Below, one piece after another: positions 7,793 to 15,483 of a DNA stretch of 23,820 nt. The stretch spans positions 1 through 23,820 of the forward strand of contig CAZWOU010000109.1 of the NCBI GenBank assembly GCA_964635375.1, in the 5' to 3' direction. The notes under the pieces were generated by a model, which worked only from the letters and a program-made list of their open reading frames with translations, was not told where the DNA came from and did no database searches. The DNA is from CAZMNY01 sp964635375. GTDB taxonomy: Bacteria; Planctomycetota; Planctomycetia; Pirellulales; Pirellulaceae. Every line of letters starts with the position of its first letter. Position 1 is the first letter of the stretch. The position numbers were made by a program, and so were the translations under genes.

Positions 7793-9640
7793 CTACTCGT
7801 CATCAATATTTAACTTGTTGTAAAGCGTTCCTCGCCCAATCTTGAGAATCTTGCAAGCTTTGGACTTGTTGCCGCCGACTTGTTCAAGCACGAATTGAAT
7901 GTGGGCTAGACACGATTCCTCAAGTGAAATGAGCTGCTTCGCGGGAGAGGCGGCGGGGCGCTCAGTCGGCAGGCCCAAGTCGGCTTCGTCGATCTCGTCA
8001 CTCTTGCCCAACACCACTGACCGCTCCACAGCGTTGCGCAGTTCACGGACGTTGCCCGGCCAGCGATAACGGCGAATGGCATCGATCGCGCCGCGGGAAA
8101 AACGCTCGGGACCGCGCCCAATCTGGCCACGAAACTCGTCTAGAAACAGAGTCGCCAATTCAACCGAATCCTCACCTCGGTCGCGGAGCGGAGGGACGTG
8201 CATGTCGATCACGCGAAGACGAAAATAGAGGTCTTCTCGAAACAGCTTCTTGGAGACGAGCTCACGCAAATCACGATGCGTTGCTGCGAGAACTCGCACA
8301 TCGACCTGAATCGAATCTTGGCTGCCGAGTCGCTGAAATGGATGGCCCTCTAGAATGCGAAGCAACTTGGCCTGGCACGCCAAACTCATCTCGCCGACTT
8401 CATCCAGAAACATCGTCCCGTGGTCGGCGCGTTCAAACTGCCCGATGTGTAGCCGATCGGCCCCCGTGAACGCACCCACCTCGTGACCGAATAACTCACT
8501 CTCCAACAACGACTCGCTGAACGCCGCACAGTTGACCGTAATGTAAGGCCCGTCTTTACGTTGACTGAGCTCATGAATCGAGCGAGCGATCAGCTCCTTA
8601 CCACTGCCGCTCTCACCCAACACAAGAACGTTGGAGCTCGTTGGACCGATACGAGCTAGTTGATCGTGAATCTCCTTCATCGCCGTGCTCGCGCCAACCA
8701 GCCGCGCTTGGTGCTCTAAGCGACGACGCAGTTCTTGGTTGGCTTGCTCCAGCCGCCGACGGTGTTCGCAGTTGCCCAGCGCCGCGCCCGTCTGGTGGGC
8801 AACCACCGTCGAGAAATCAAGCTCGTGGCGTTCGAACGGGGCCCGACCCTGACCACGCCGGCACTCAATCGCGCCGCGACTGCTGTCCCTTCCCGGAATT
8901 GGCACGCCGATCGCCATGCCGCCCGCTGGCTCCTCGACGCTGACTGTTTGGTCCTCCGCGTCACTCAAGTCGTTGAGCAACACGGCCTTGTCTTGCTCAA
9001 CCGCCAAACTGGCCAAGAGGTGCTTGCCGGCGTCATCGCCCCACTGTTTCGCACAGCGCAAGCGGCCGTCGGTGCCGACGAGCCAGATTGAGATCGAGTC
9101 GGCATCCACGCCATCCATCAAGGCATCCAAAGAGGCTGTCAGCAAAACGTCGATGTCGCTCGATTCATGCAGCGTGTTCGCCAACCGGCAGAGCACGGCG
9201 GAATCCCTCACCACTTGCGATGCCGATTGCCCCAGGCTCGCCTTGACGGCGTCGGCACGCGGGTCATCCAAGGGAAGTCTGCCCATCAAGGTGGTCGGAT
9301 GGAGCCGGTCAGCGGCCGCACTCGCTTCACTCGCACGCTCGCTGCTGTCGACAAACAACACCAACTGGTCGCCAATCTTGACGATATCTCCGTTCTCAAG
9401 AATGACTCGCGAGACAACTTGCGAATTGACATGGGTGCCGTTCAGGCTTTCGCAGTCCTCAAGATGCCAGAGTCCGCGACGAAAGTGAATCCGCGCGTGC
9501 AGGCGACTCGCTCGCTCATCATCAATGTGCAGATCTCGCGACGGATGTCGGCCCAGCGTCACCGGGTCGGGCGATTCGGGATCGAGGCGCAGCGCCGTGC
9601 CGGGCTGAGGACCGTTCAAATTGACAAGCGAGAAAAACAC
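7793..9640 (-). CDS. FHA-GAF sigma54-dependent transcriptional activator (Fis-type HTH)
   Basis: This is an enhancer-binding protein of 615 residues from the start chosen here. An FHA domain lies at about 10-100 (LGRHPSRD at 29-36, SRLHARI around 45, LNGTHVN around 66), which binds phosphothreonine. A GAF domain covers about 140-290. The sigma54-interaction AAA domain has Walker A GESGSGKE at 342-349, the sigma54-contacting GAFTGA at 389-394, Walker B GTMFLDEVGEM at 408-418 and RWPGNVREL at 526-534. A Fis-type helix-turn-helix ends the protein (GGNKSKACKILKIGRGTLYNKL). It should activate sigma54 promoters in response to a phospho-partner through FHA and a ligand through GAF. The open frame extends to an ATG at 9694, but GTG at 9640 is preceded by AAGGAGAG with a 7-base spacer and gives an N-terminus entering the FHA fold directly, so I prefer GTG. 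Its target promoter is unknown. It converges on the ATPase gene. Confidence 0.9.
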   Translation of the reverse strand: MFFSLVNLNGPQPGTALRLDPESPDPVTLGRHPSRDLHIDDERASRLHARIHFRRGLWHLEDCESLNGTHVNSQVVSRVILENGDIVKIGDQLVLFVDSSERASEASAAADRLHPTTLMGRLPLDDPRADAVKASLGQSASQVVRDSAVLCRLANTLHESSDIDVLLTASLDALMDGVDADSISIWLVGTDGRLRCAKQWGDDAGKHLLASLAVEQDKAVLLNDLSDAEDQTVSVEEPAGGMAIGVPIPGRDSSRGAIECRRGQGRAPFERHELDFSTVVAHQTGAALGNCEHRRRLEQANQELRRRLEHQARLVGASTAMKEIHDQLARIGPTSSNVLVLGESGSGKELIARSIHELSQRKDGPYITVNCAAFSESLLESELFGHEVGAFTGADRLHIGQFERADHGTMFLDEVGEMSLACQAKLLRILEGHPFQRLGSQDSIQVDVRVLAATHRDLRELVSKKLFREDLYFRLRVIDMHVPPLRDRGEDSVELATLFLDEFRGQIGRGPERFSRGAIDAIRRYRWPGNVRELRNAVERSVVLGKSDEIDEADLGLPTERPAASPAKQLISLEESCLAHIQFVLEQVGGNKSKACKILKIGRGTLYNKLNIDDE

Positions 9641-10090
9641 GACCTCTCTCCTTCTCTCGCAATCATAGGCGAACATCCAAGAAATTGCAGGCAAACTGTC
9701 CGAAAATCGACCAATCAGGCCTTATTCCACCTAGAACGCTGGTAGCCTAACTGGCTAGTGTTCATAAACAGCACATACCGTCACAGCCGAATAGTGGCTG
9801 GATCTCGATCAGGTTGAACCCTCGGTCTGCCGAGCTCGAACGACGGAATGGAGTCGCCGACAGGGGTATGCTGGGGCCGCTGCAAACGATCGATTTGGAC
9901 GGCCGAGCAGACCCAACAGGCTCGCCCGATTGGAATACGAGCGGTCGAATTGTTGGGGGGCAAGTCGGACGCGAGTGGACATATCGTCAAAGCGGACGCC
10001 GCAGAGCACTGCTGATCTGTGCACTCATCGTGACCTTGGGCTCAGCCAAGGAGAACCGCAAAAGAAGTGGAATTCGAGAGCCGGGATGGC

Positions 10091-10120
10091 TTGAAAACGA
10101 GGCAACGAGGCCCATACAAA
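10091..10120 (+). promoter_or_regulatory. Putative sigma70-type promoter for the ubiE-ubiX-ubiA operon
   Basis: TTGAAA (10091-10096) and TACAAA (10115-10120) are separated by 18 bases and match the -35 and -10 consensus at 5/6 and 4/6 positions. The predicted transcript would begin near 10127, giving a leader of about 85 bases that opens directly with the inverted repeat at 10131. There is no experimental support. Confidence 0.45.
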
Positions 10121-10130
10121 AATTACGAGA

Positions 10131-10179
10131 GCAGGTTAAACTGAGACCTGCTTCGCGGTATGTCTTGGTGGCAGGTCTC
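10131..10179 (+). promoter_or_regulatory. Leader with two mutually exclusive hairpins upstream of ubiE
   Basis: Segment B, GAGACCTGC (10143-10151), can pair with segment A upstream (GCAGGTT, 10131-10137, with loop 10138-10144) or with segment C downstream (GCAGGTCTC, 10171-10179, a perfect 9-bp match with a 19-base loop). Both cannot form at once. This is the geometry of an attenuator or RNA switch. No T tract follows segment C, so translational or Rho-dependent control is likelier than intrinsic termination. Function is inferred. Confidence 0.4.
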
Positions 10180-10211
10180 CCCCGCAATTCCTCATTCATT
10201 GAGCTCCAGCT

Positions 10212-10922
10212 ATGGTCGTCGATAAGTCCGGACAGCGCGTACAGCGAATGTTTGGGCAAATTGCGCCTCGCTATGATCGCATGAATCATCTGTTGTCGAT
10301 GAACGTCGACCGCTACTGGCGGTGGCGAACCGTGCGACTCGCCAAGCCAAGCGGGGATCGGCCGATTCTCGACATCTGCACGGGGACAGGCGACCTGGCC
10401 TTTGCGTTTCAGCGAAAGACTCGGGGCGAGGCGCCGATAGTGGCAGCCGATTTCTGCCACGAAATGCTCGAAATCGGGAATCAGAAGCGGGAGAAGGCCG
10501 GTCTGAATGGCCAGATCACGTTTGTCGAAGCGGACGCGCAAGCGCTGCCGTTTCAAGACGATCATTTTCAAATTGTGTCGGTCGCCTTCGGGCTGCGAAA
10601 TGTCTCCGATACCGATCAAGGCCTCCGCGAAATGGCGAGAGTTTGCCAACCGGGCGGTCGCGTTGCGGTCCTCGAGTTTTCCATGCCGACGTTTCCGCCC
10701 ATTCGAGCCCTGTATGGTTGGTATTTTCGAAATGTGCTCCCCAGATTGGGACAATGGCTGGCAACGAACGATGAGGAAGCGTATGCCTACCTGCCCGAGA
10801 GTGTTGGCGAGTTTCCCTCCGGCAAGGCGCTTGCAGATCGGATGGTTCAGGCTGGACTGAGCCGAGTTCGAGTTTGCCCGTTGACGCTTGGAGTGGCCAC
10901 GCTGTACGTGGGGGTCAAATGA
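10212..10922 (+). CDS. ubiE: Demethylmenaquinone C-methyltransferase (UbiE/MenG)
   Basis: This is a SAM-dependent methyltransferase of 236 residues, the normal length for UbiE/MenG. It performs the last step of menaquinone synthesis, methylating demethylmenaquinone. Diagnostic features are RMFGQIAPRYDRMNHLLSM at 12-30, SAM-binding motif I DICTGTGD at 54-61, VAADF at 77-81, FGLRNVSD at 126-133 and the C-terminal PLTLGVATLYVG. The start fits the family's N-terminus, though only a weak purine stretch precedes it. The stop overlaps the next gene's start (ATGA at 10919-10922), so translation of the two is probably coupled. Neighbouring ubiX, ubiA and mqnE homologues indicate the product is menaquinone made by the futalosine route. 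Confidence 0.93.
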   Translation: MVVDKSGQRVQRMFGQIAPRYDRMNHLLSMNVDRYWRWRTVRLAKPSGDRPILDICTGTGDLAFAFQRKTRGEAPIVAADFCHEMLEIGNQKREKAGLNGQITFVEADAQALPFQDDHFQIVSVAFGLRNVSDTDQGLREMARVCQPGGRVAVLEFSMPTFPPIRALYGWYFRNVLPRLGQWLATNDEEAYAYLPESVGEFPSGKALADRMVQAGLSRVRVCPLTLGVATLYVGVK

Positions 10923-11554
10923 GAAACACATTTGTCGTCGCAATTTCCGGAGCGAGCGGCGTCGTCTATTCGCGTCGGCTCATCGAGGTCCTGCTTGAGT
11001 TGGGCGGAGAGGTTCACGTCACCGTCAGCAGCGCCGGCGCGGATGTTTGGCGTCATGAATTGGGCGACCCAATGTGGGCCGATGGCATCGATCCGAGCAT
11101 ACTAGCGCCCAGCGCGACACAGGGCGCGCGGGAACGATTGCACTGCCACCGCCACGACGACTTCTTCGCGCCGATTGCAAGCGGCGCCTTTGTGACCGAC
11201 GGCATGGTGGTCTGTCCTTGCTCGGGGCAAACACTCAGCGCAGTCGCCCACAGTTCCAGCGGCAATTTGATTCAGCGGGCAGCCGAAGTTCATCTTAAAG
11301 AACGCCGCAAGCTTGTGCTGGTCACGCGAGAGACCCCACTTTCGATCGGGCAAATCGAGAACATGTCCCTGGCGGCGAGAAACGGCGCCGTTATCCTGCC
11401 CGCCTCGCCGGGTTGGTATCACGGCGTCGACTCGGCGAACGACCTGGTCGATTTCGTCGTCGCTCGAGTGCTCGATCAATTGGCCGTTCCCAACAACCTG
11501 ATCCAGAGATGGGGCGAGATTTCTCCGTTCGGTTCGCAGGGCAAGAAGCAGTAA
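10919..11554 (+). CDS. ubiX: UbiX-like flavin prenyltransferase
   Basis: This 211-residue protein matches UbiX, which attaches a dimethylallyl group to FMN to make the prenyl-FMN cofactor used by UbiD-type decarboxylases. The FMN-binding GASGVVYSRRLIEVL starts at residue 11. DGMVVCPCSGQTLSAVAHSSSGNLIQRAAEV, LVTRETPLSIGQIENM and ILPASPGWYHG follow in the family order. The start used here (MRNTFVVAIS) overlaps the ubiE stop and is preceded by GGGGG. The open frame extends 15 codons further into ubiE but without family-like sequence. In futalosine-type menaquinone synthesis a UbiX/UbiD pair is thought to decarboxylate the prenylated naphthoate, which fits this operon. The UbiD-like partner is not in the window. 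Confidence 0.92.
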   Translation: MRNTFVVAISGASGVVYSRRLIEVLLELGGEVHVTVSSAGADVWRHELGDPMWADGIDPSILAPSATQGARERLHCHRHDDFFAPIASGAFVTDGMVVCPCSGQTLSAVAHSSSGNLIQRAAEVHLKERRKLVLVTRETPLSIGQIENMSLAARNGAVILPASPGWYHGVDSANDLVDFVVARVLDQLAVPNNLIQRWGEISPFGSQGKKQ

Positions 11555-11566
11555 TCGGAACGCAAA

Positions 11567-12484
11567 ATGTCACTGCTCAAGACCACTCGCCAAATGCTGG
11601 AGATGATCCGCTTCAGCCACACGGTCTTTGCACTGCCGTTTGCGTTGTTGGCGGCTCTGATGGCTTGGTCGGCGCCTGCGACAGACGGCGCGCGAGTCGG
11701 CTTTCAATGGCGGCACTTGCTCGGAATTCTGGCCTGCATGATTTTCGCGCGCAGCGCCGCAATGGCGTTTAACCGAGTCGTTGACCGCAACATCGACGCC
11801 GAGAATCCTCGCACCGCCAAGCGACATTTACCGTCAGGGCAGCTTTCGGTCGCCGGCGTCTGGATGTTCACCTTGATTTGCTGTGTCGGTTTTGTCGCCA
11901 GCACATTGATCTTCTTGCCAAATTGGCTGCCCATCGCGTTGGCGATCCCGGTGCTGCTATTCTTGTTCGGATACAGCTACGCGAAACGATTCACCTCACT
12001 GGCCCATTTTTGGCTCGGACTCTCTTTGATGTTGGCGCCCGTGTCGGCCTGGATTGCGATTCGCGGCGAGATCTTGTTGCAAACGCCCGCGGACATTGGC
12101 CCCGCGATCGCACTCGGCTTGGTGGTGTTCACCTGGGTGTCCGGATTCGACATCATCTACGCGTGTCAAGATTATCAATTCGACTGCGAGTCGAAGCTTC
12201 ACAGCGTGCCGACGCGGCTAGGCGTGCCAGGGGCGCTGCGATTGGCCGCCGCCTGTCACCTCGCCTCCGTCTTGTTGATGGCCGCCCTGCCCGCTCTGTT
12301 TCCCGCACTCGGTATGGGCTGGATATTCTGGGCGGGCGTGCTGGCCGTTGCTGTCCTACTAATGTATGAGCATGGTATTGTGAAGGCTGATGACCTGACT
12401 CGAGTCAATGTGGCGTTCTTTCAGGTCAACGCGATCATCAGCCTCGGGCTGCTGTTGATTGGGGCAATCGATTTATGGTGGTAG
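11567..12484 (+). CDS. mqnP: UbiA-family prenyltransferase, probably MqnP-type (1,4-dihydroxy-6-naphthoate)
   Basis: This is an integral membrane prenyltransferase of 305 residues. Both Asp-rich motifs of the UbiA superfamily are present: NRVVDRNID at 69-77 (NxxxDxxxD) and QDYQFD at 201-206 (D202 and D206, in FDIIYACQDYQFD). They bind the Mg-diphosphate of the polyprenyl donor. Several hydrophobic segments give about eight to nine predicted helices. It sits 12 bases after the ubiX-like gene and in the same block as mqnE, so the likely acceptor is dihydroxynaphthoate rather than 4-hydroxybenzoate. The exact substrate is inferred from context; the sequence alone shows only the UbiA family. Confidence 0.88.
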   Translation: MSLLKTTRQMLEMIRFSHTVFALPFALLAALMAWSAPATDGARVGFQWRHLLGILACMIFARSAAMAFNRVVDRNIDAENPRTAKRHLPSGQLSVAGVWMFTLICCVGFVASTLIFLPNWLPIALAIPVLLFLFGYSYAKRFTSLAHFWLGLSLMLAPVSAWIAIRGEILLQTPADIGPAIALGLVVFTWVSGFDIIYACQDYQFDCESKLHSVPTRLGVPGALRLAAACHLASVLLMAALPALFPALGMGWIFWAGVLAVAVLLMYEHGIVKADDLTRVNVAFFQVNAIISLGLLLIGAIDLWW

Positions 12485-12552
12485 ACGCCTGGATTCAGCG
12501 ACAAACGCGCGCCAGCAGGCGATGATGAATAGCGACAGGGAGGGAAGAGACG

Positions 12553-13764
12553 ATGCTTGAACGGCGGAATGTGAAAGGCTCGCGTCAAACGCTCCGAGCG
12601 CTGGTCGCCGCGTCGATGGCTGTCCCAGTGTTGATCGCTCCAGTGTTGATCGCTCTATGCGGTTGCGGAGGCAAGGCGCCGGTCTCGCCCTCCCCTGCCG
12701 CGCCGGCGCCCACCACGTCAGCGCCTACAACATCAGCGCCCCCAGCGGTAACTACATCTGCGGCCGCGCCCCGCGACGTGAAGGACGCGAGCCAGGATGG
12801 GGCAGGAACGGGCGGCATCGTTTCAGGCACCGAGGCCAAACCGGACACTGTTGGGGAGAAAGTCCAAGCGGAAGCGGATTTCGACTCGCGCGCAGCCAGT
12901 TGGTTTGCCGCGATCGTCTCAGGCGACATCACGGCCCGCGACGAAGCCGTGGCCGAACTGGTCGGCGCAGAGAGTAGACACTCGGCTGCCCGGCTTATCG
13001 CCAGCGCCGACCAGATTGATGTGCGCCGCGGCGCGGCCTTTTATTTGTTGGAGCGGTTTGACGAGAACGACCCCATTCAAGTCAAGGGGATCGTCGCTGC
13101 ACTGGACGATGAGGATGCCGCCGTTCGGCGAATGGCGCTGCAGTTAGTGTTACGATCCCAGCGGCTCACTGCCGAACAGCTTCCCGCCGTCGCGAAGCTC
13201 ATGTCCGATCCCGCAGCAGATAAAGCTAGTCGAATCAAGGCCATCCGAGGCATGGCGAAGATGTCGGAGGCAGCCAAGACTATTTTGCCAGAGTTGCGAC
13301 AAGTCGCCGCCAATTCGACCGAGCCCTCAGTCCGATCGGCAGCGGTCTACACTCTGTCTCGAATCGATCCGAGCGACGAGGGGGTGGGGTGTATCGTTGA
13401 ACGGCTGAAGAACGATAACGCGGCCGAAGTGCGCCAGTTGGCGGCGGCTCGGCTGGGCCGGCTCAGGTCACCACATTCCGCGCCCGCTTTGTGTGCAGCT
13501 TTGAAGGACGGCGATTCGAAAGTCCGCCAATCGGCGGCGGACTCGCTGGGTAGGCTTGGTCCCCTTGCGGTCGGCCCGTTGATCGAACACTTGAAGTCGG
13601 CGGACACAGAGGTTCGTAAGCTGGCCATCTACGCTCTGGGAAAAAACGGAGCGGCGGCGAACTCGGCGATCCCCCATCTGGAACGGCTGACTGAAGTGGA
13701 GGAATCGGCCGAGGTTCGCAAGCTAGCGCAACTAACCATCCGTGTAATCAAAACCGCGAACTAA
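12553..13764 (+). CDS. HEAT-repeat putative lipoprotein
   Basis: This 403-residue protein has a basic N-terminus, a hydrophobic stretch (about 15-35) and a Cys-Gly-Cys at 36-38, which suggests export as a lipoprotein. The lipobox would be LCGC with Cys at -2, which is not canonical. A Pro/Thr/Ser/Ala-rich linker covers about 40-75. From about 110 to the end it is made of HEAT/PBS-lyase-type helical repeats (for example AAVRRMALQLV, PSVRSAAVYTLSRI, AEVRQLAAARLGRL, SKVRQSAADSLGRLG, TEVRKLAIYALGKNG), a scaffold for protein binding. The start has GGGAGG nine bases upstream. It lies between ubiA-like and mqnE on the same strand, 68 bases from the former; whether it takes part in menaquinone metabolism is unknown. 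Confidence 0.8.
   Translation: MLERRNVKGSRQTLRALVAASMAVPVLIAPVLIALCGCGGKAPVSPSPAAPAPTTSAPTTSAPPAVTTSAAAPRDVKDASQDGAGTGGIVSGTEAKPDTVGEKVQAEADFDSRAASWFAAIVSGDITARDEAVAELVGAESRHSAARLIASADQIDVRRGAAFYLLERFDENDPIQVKGIVAALDDEDAAVRRMALQLVLRSQRLTAEQLPAVAKLMSDPAADKASRIKAIRGMAKMSEAAKTILPELRQVAANSTEPSVRSAAVYTLSRIDPSDEGVGCIVERLKNDNAAEVRQLAAARLGRLRSPHSAPALCAALKDGDSKVRQSAADSLGRLGPLAVGPLIEHLKSADTEVRKLAIYALGKNGAAANSAIPHLERLTEVEESAEVRKLAQLTIRVIKTAN
12625..12654 (+). repeat. Perfect 15-bp tandem duplication in the signal-peptide region
   Basis: CCAGTGTTGATCGCT occurs twice in direct succession (12625-12639 and 12640-12654). It encodes a repeated PVLIA in the hydrophobic core of the lipoprotein signal. The unit is a multiple of three, so the frame is kept. 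Confidence 0.9.
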
Positions 13765-13815
13765 CATCAGGCTAAGCGCCTGGCTCAAGAATAACTCCCG
13801 TAAAGGCAAATCACG

Positions 13816-14958
13816 ATGAACGGTTCGTCTGAACCAACGATGAAATCAATTCGAGCTAAGGTTGAGGCGGGCGAGCGGCTGACGCTGGACGACGGCATCT
13901 TCCTGTATGAGCCGACAACGCCATTTCAAGAGGTCGGCGAGCTTGCCAACTTGGTTCGCGAGCGAGTGAACGGCAACTACGGATACTACAACATTAACAC
14001 CCACTTGAACGCGACGAACATCTGCGTTTATCGATGTATCTTCTGCGCCTTCCGCGCGGACCTGCGCGACCCCAAGGGGTACCGGATGTCCGACGAGCAG
14101 ATCTTGGAACGCGGCGCCGAAGCGGTAGCCAACGGATGTACCGAATTACACATCGTTGGCGGATTGCACCACAAGATGCCGTACGAATGGTACGTGAATC
14201 TCGTGCGAATTCTGCACGACGCCTATCCCAAACTGCATCTGAAGGCGTGGACCAGCGTCGAAGTCAACTGGTTCGAGTTCCTGACGAAGAAAACAGTGCG
14301 ACAGGTGCTCGAGGACCTGCGAGAGGCGGGACTTGGCAGCATGCCTGGCGGAGGCGCCGAGATCTTTCATCCCGAAGTGCGCGACGAGATCTGCGAGCAC
14401 AAGTCGGACGCCAACAATTGGTTGGGGATGCACCGAACGGCCCACGAGATGGGGATTAAGACCAATTGCACGATGTTGTACGGCCACATTGAAAATGCCT
14501 TTCATCGAATTGACCACTTGCTCCGCTTGCGAGAGTTACAAGATCAGACAGGGGGGTTTCAGACGTTCATCCCCTTGGCGTTCCATCCCGAGAACACCGG
14601 CTTGGACCACATCAAGAAGCCGTCCGCCATCATGGACTTGCGAACGATCGCCATCAGCCGATTGATGCTCGACAACATTCCGCACATCAAGGCCTACTGG
14701 ATCATGCTTGGGATCGCCACGGCGCAAACGGCGTTGGCCTACGGGGCGGACGATATTGACGGAACCGTGCGGCACGAGTTGATCTACCACGACGCCGGCG
14801 CGACGACGCCGGAAGTCCTCTCGGTCGAGGACATTCGTCAATTGATCGTCGAAGCTGGTCGCGAACCGGTCGAGCGCGACACCGTCTATCGTCGCGTGAT
14901 TCGCAACCCAGAGTCGCCCGCCGACTGGACGGTTGGTGAAGAAGTCGCGATCGGCTAG
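13816..14958 (+). CDS. mqnE: Aminofutalosine synthase MqnE (radical SAM)
   Basis: This 380-residue protein is the radical SAM enzyme that joins SAM's adenosyl radical to 3-[(1-carboxyvinyl)oxy]benzoate to give aminofutalosine, the second committed step of futalosine-dependent menaquinone synthesis. The iron-sulfur cluster ligands are C70, C74 and C77 in CVYRCIFCAF. Typical family stretches surround them: SIRAKVEAGERLTLDDGIFLY near the start, GYYNINTHLNATN before the cluster, and ELHIVGGLHHKMPYEWY, GSMPGGGAEIF, FIPLAFHPENTG and GADDIDGTV further on. MqnE is favoured over the related MqnC because of the N-terminal pattern and GADDIDGTV. A modest purine site (AAAGG, about 13802-13806) precedes the start. 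The gene is 51 bases after the HEAT lipoprotein, on the same strand. Confidence 0.93.
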   Translation: MNGSSEPTMKSIRAKVEAGERLTLDDGIFLYEPTTPFQEVGELANLVRERVNGNYGYYNINTHLNATNICVYRCIFCAFRADLRDPKGYRMSDEQILERGAEAVANGCTELHIVGGLHHKMPYEWYVNLVRILHDAYPKLHLKAWTSVEVNWFEFLTKKTVRQVLEDLREAGLGSMPGGGAEIFHPEVRDEICEHKSDANNWLGMHRTAHEMGIKTNCTMLYGHIENAFHRIDHLLRLRELQDQTGGFQTFIPLAFHPENTGLDHIKKPSAIMDLRTIAISRLMLDNIPHIKAYWIMLGIATAQTALAYGADDIDGTVRHELIYHDAGATTPEVLSVEDIRQLIVEAGREPVERDTVYRRVIRNPESPADWTVGEEVAIG

Positions 14959-14985
14959 ACATGGCAGGGCGCAAAAGTCAGGCGT

Positions 14986-15001
14986 GTTGCCGGCCGGCAA
15001 C
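14986..15001. repeat. Perfect 16-bp palindrome after mqnE
   Basis: GTTGCCGGCCGGCAAC is a perfect palindrome 27 bases after the mqnE stop. As RNA it forms a 6-bp stem with a GGCC loop; as DNA it could bind a dimeric regulator. No T run follows, so an intrinsic terminator is not the obvious reading. Confidence 0.6.
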
Positions 15002-15051
15002 TTCTGAGCTGACTCGCAGCCTCTCCTCGAAAGGCGTCCAGGCAATCTAGA

Positions 15052-15420
15052 ATGAACGACACCGAGCGACTAGCGCCTTGCCCCGATAAGCCGAATTGCG
15101 TCTGCACGACGGCGACCGACCCCAGGCACGCGATCGCGCCAATTCCGTTGATTGAGCAAATCGGCCACGATGGCTCCAGCACCTTGTCGCGAGTTGCAGC
15201 GATTGTCGAATCGACAGGCGGTTCCATTGTAGAGCGGCGAGAGGGCTACTTGAGGGCGGAGTACCGATCGCGGCTGTTTCGTTTCGTCGACGACGTCGAA
15301 TTCGTTGTCGACATCGCCTCTGAGACGCTTCACTTTCGCAGCGCGTCGCGAACCGGCGTATCCGATCTCGGCGTCAACCGCAGACGAATGGAGCAGTTCC
15401 GTAAGCTCTACTCGACCTAG
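15052..15420 (+). CDS. DUF1499 domain protein
   Basis: A 122-residue protein consisting almost entirely of a DUF1499 domain. Typical elements are CPDKPNCVCT (Cys 10, 16, 18), FVDDVEFVVD in the middle and the C-terminal RSASRTGVSDLGVNRRRMEQFR. The molecular function of the family is unknown. It lies 93 bases after mqnE on the same strand, separated by the 16-bp palindrome, so co-transcription is possible but not certain. There is no signal peptide, so a cytoplasmic location is likely. It converges on the PqqB-like gene, 63 bases away, with no clear terminator between them. Confidence 0.85.
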   Translation: MNDTERLAPCPDKPNCVCTTATDPRHAIAPIPLIEQIGHDGSSTLSRVAAIVESTGGSIVERREGYLRAEYRSRLFRFVDDVEFVVDIASETLHFRSASRTGVSDLGVNRRRMEQFRKLYST

Positions 15421-15483
15421 AAGCGATTCTACTCACGGCAAGCTCTCCTCTCCTCCATTGACACGGCGACGAGTGTTGCTCGC

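Larger units (their letters stand above)
9641..10211. other. Divergent intergenic region, 571 bases
   Basis: This stretch separates the sigma54 activator (minus) from ubiE (plus). It contains small inverted repeats: TAGCC-N5-GGCTA at 9743-9757 and CAGCC-N7-GGCTG at 9784-9800. A plausible sigma70-type promoter for ubiE lies at 10091-10120 and a hairpin leader at 10131-10179. The middle part, about 9800-10080, shows nothing I can name. Open frames crossing it have no recognisable protein character and overlap ubiE. Confidence 0.6.

Noticed and set aside
9641..9694. ATG start at 9694 for the sigma54 activator
   Set aside because: The GTG at 9640 has an excellent AAGGAG site at proper spacing, and the extra 18 residues are encoded by that site itself and lack FHA character.
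9814..10284. 156-codon plus-strand open frame in the gap before ubiE
   Set aside because: It overlaps the ubiE start in another frame, has biased unprotein-like composition, and crosses the promoter and hairpin leader.
9987..10943. 318-codon minus-strand open frame covering the ubiE gene
   Set aside because: The opposite strand is a clear UbiE with all motifs; the antisense protein has no recognisable domain.
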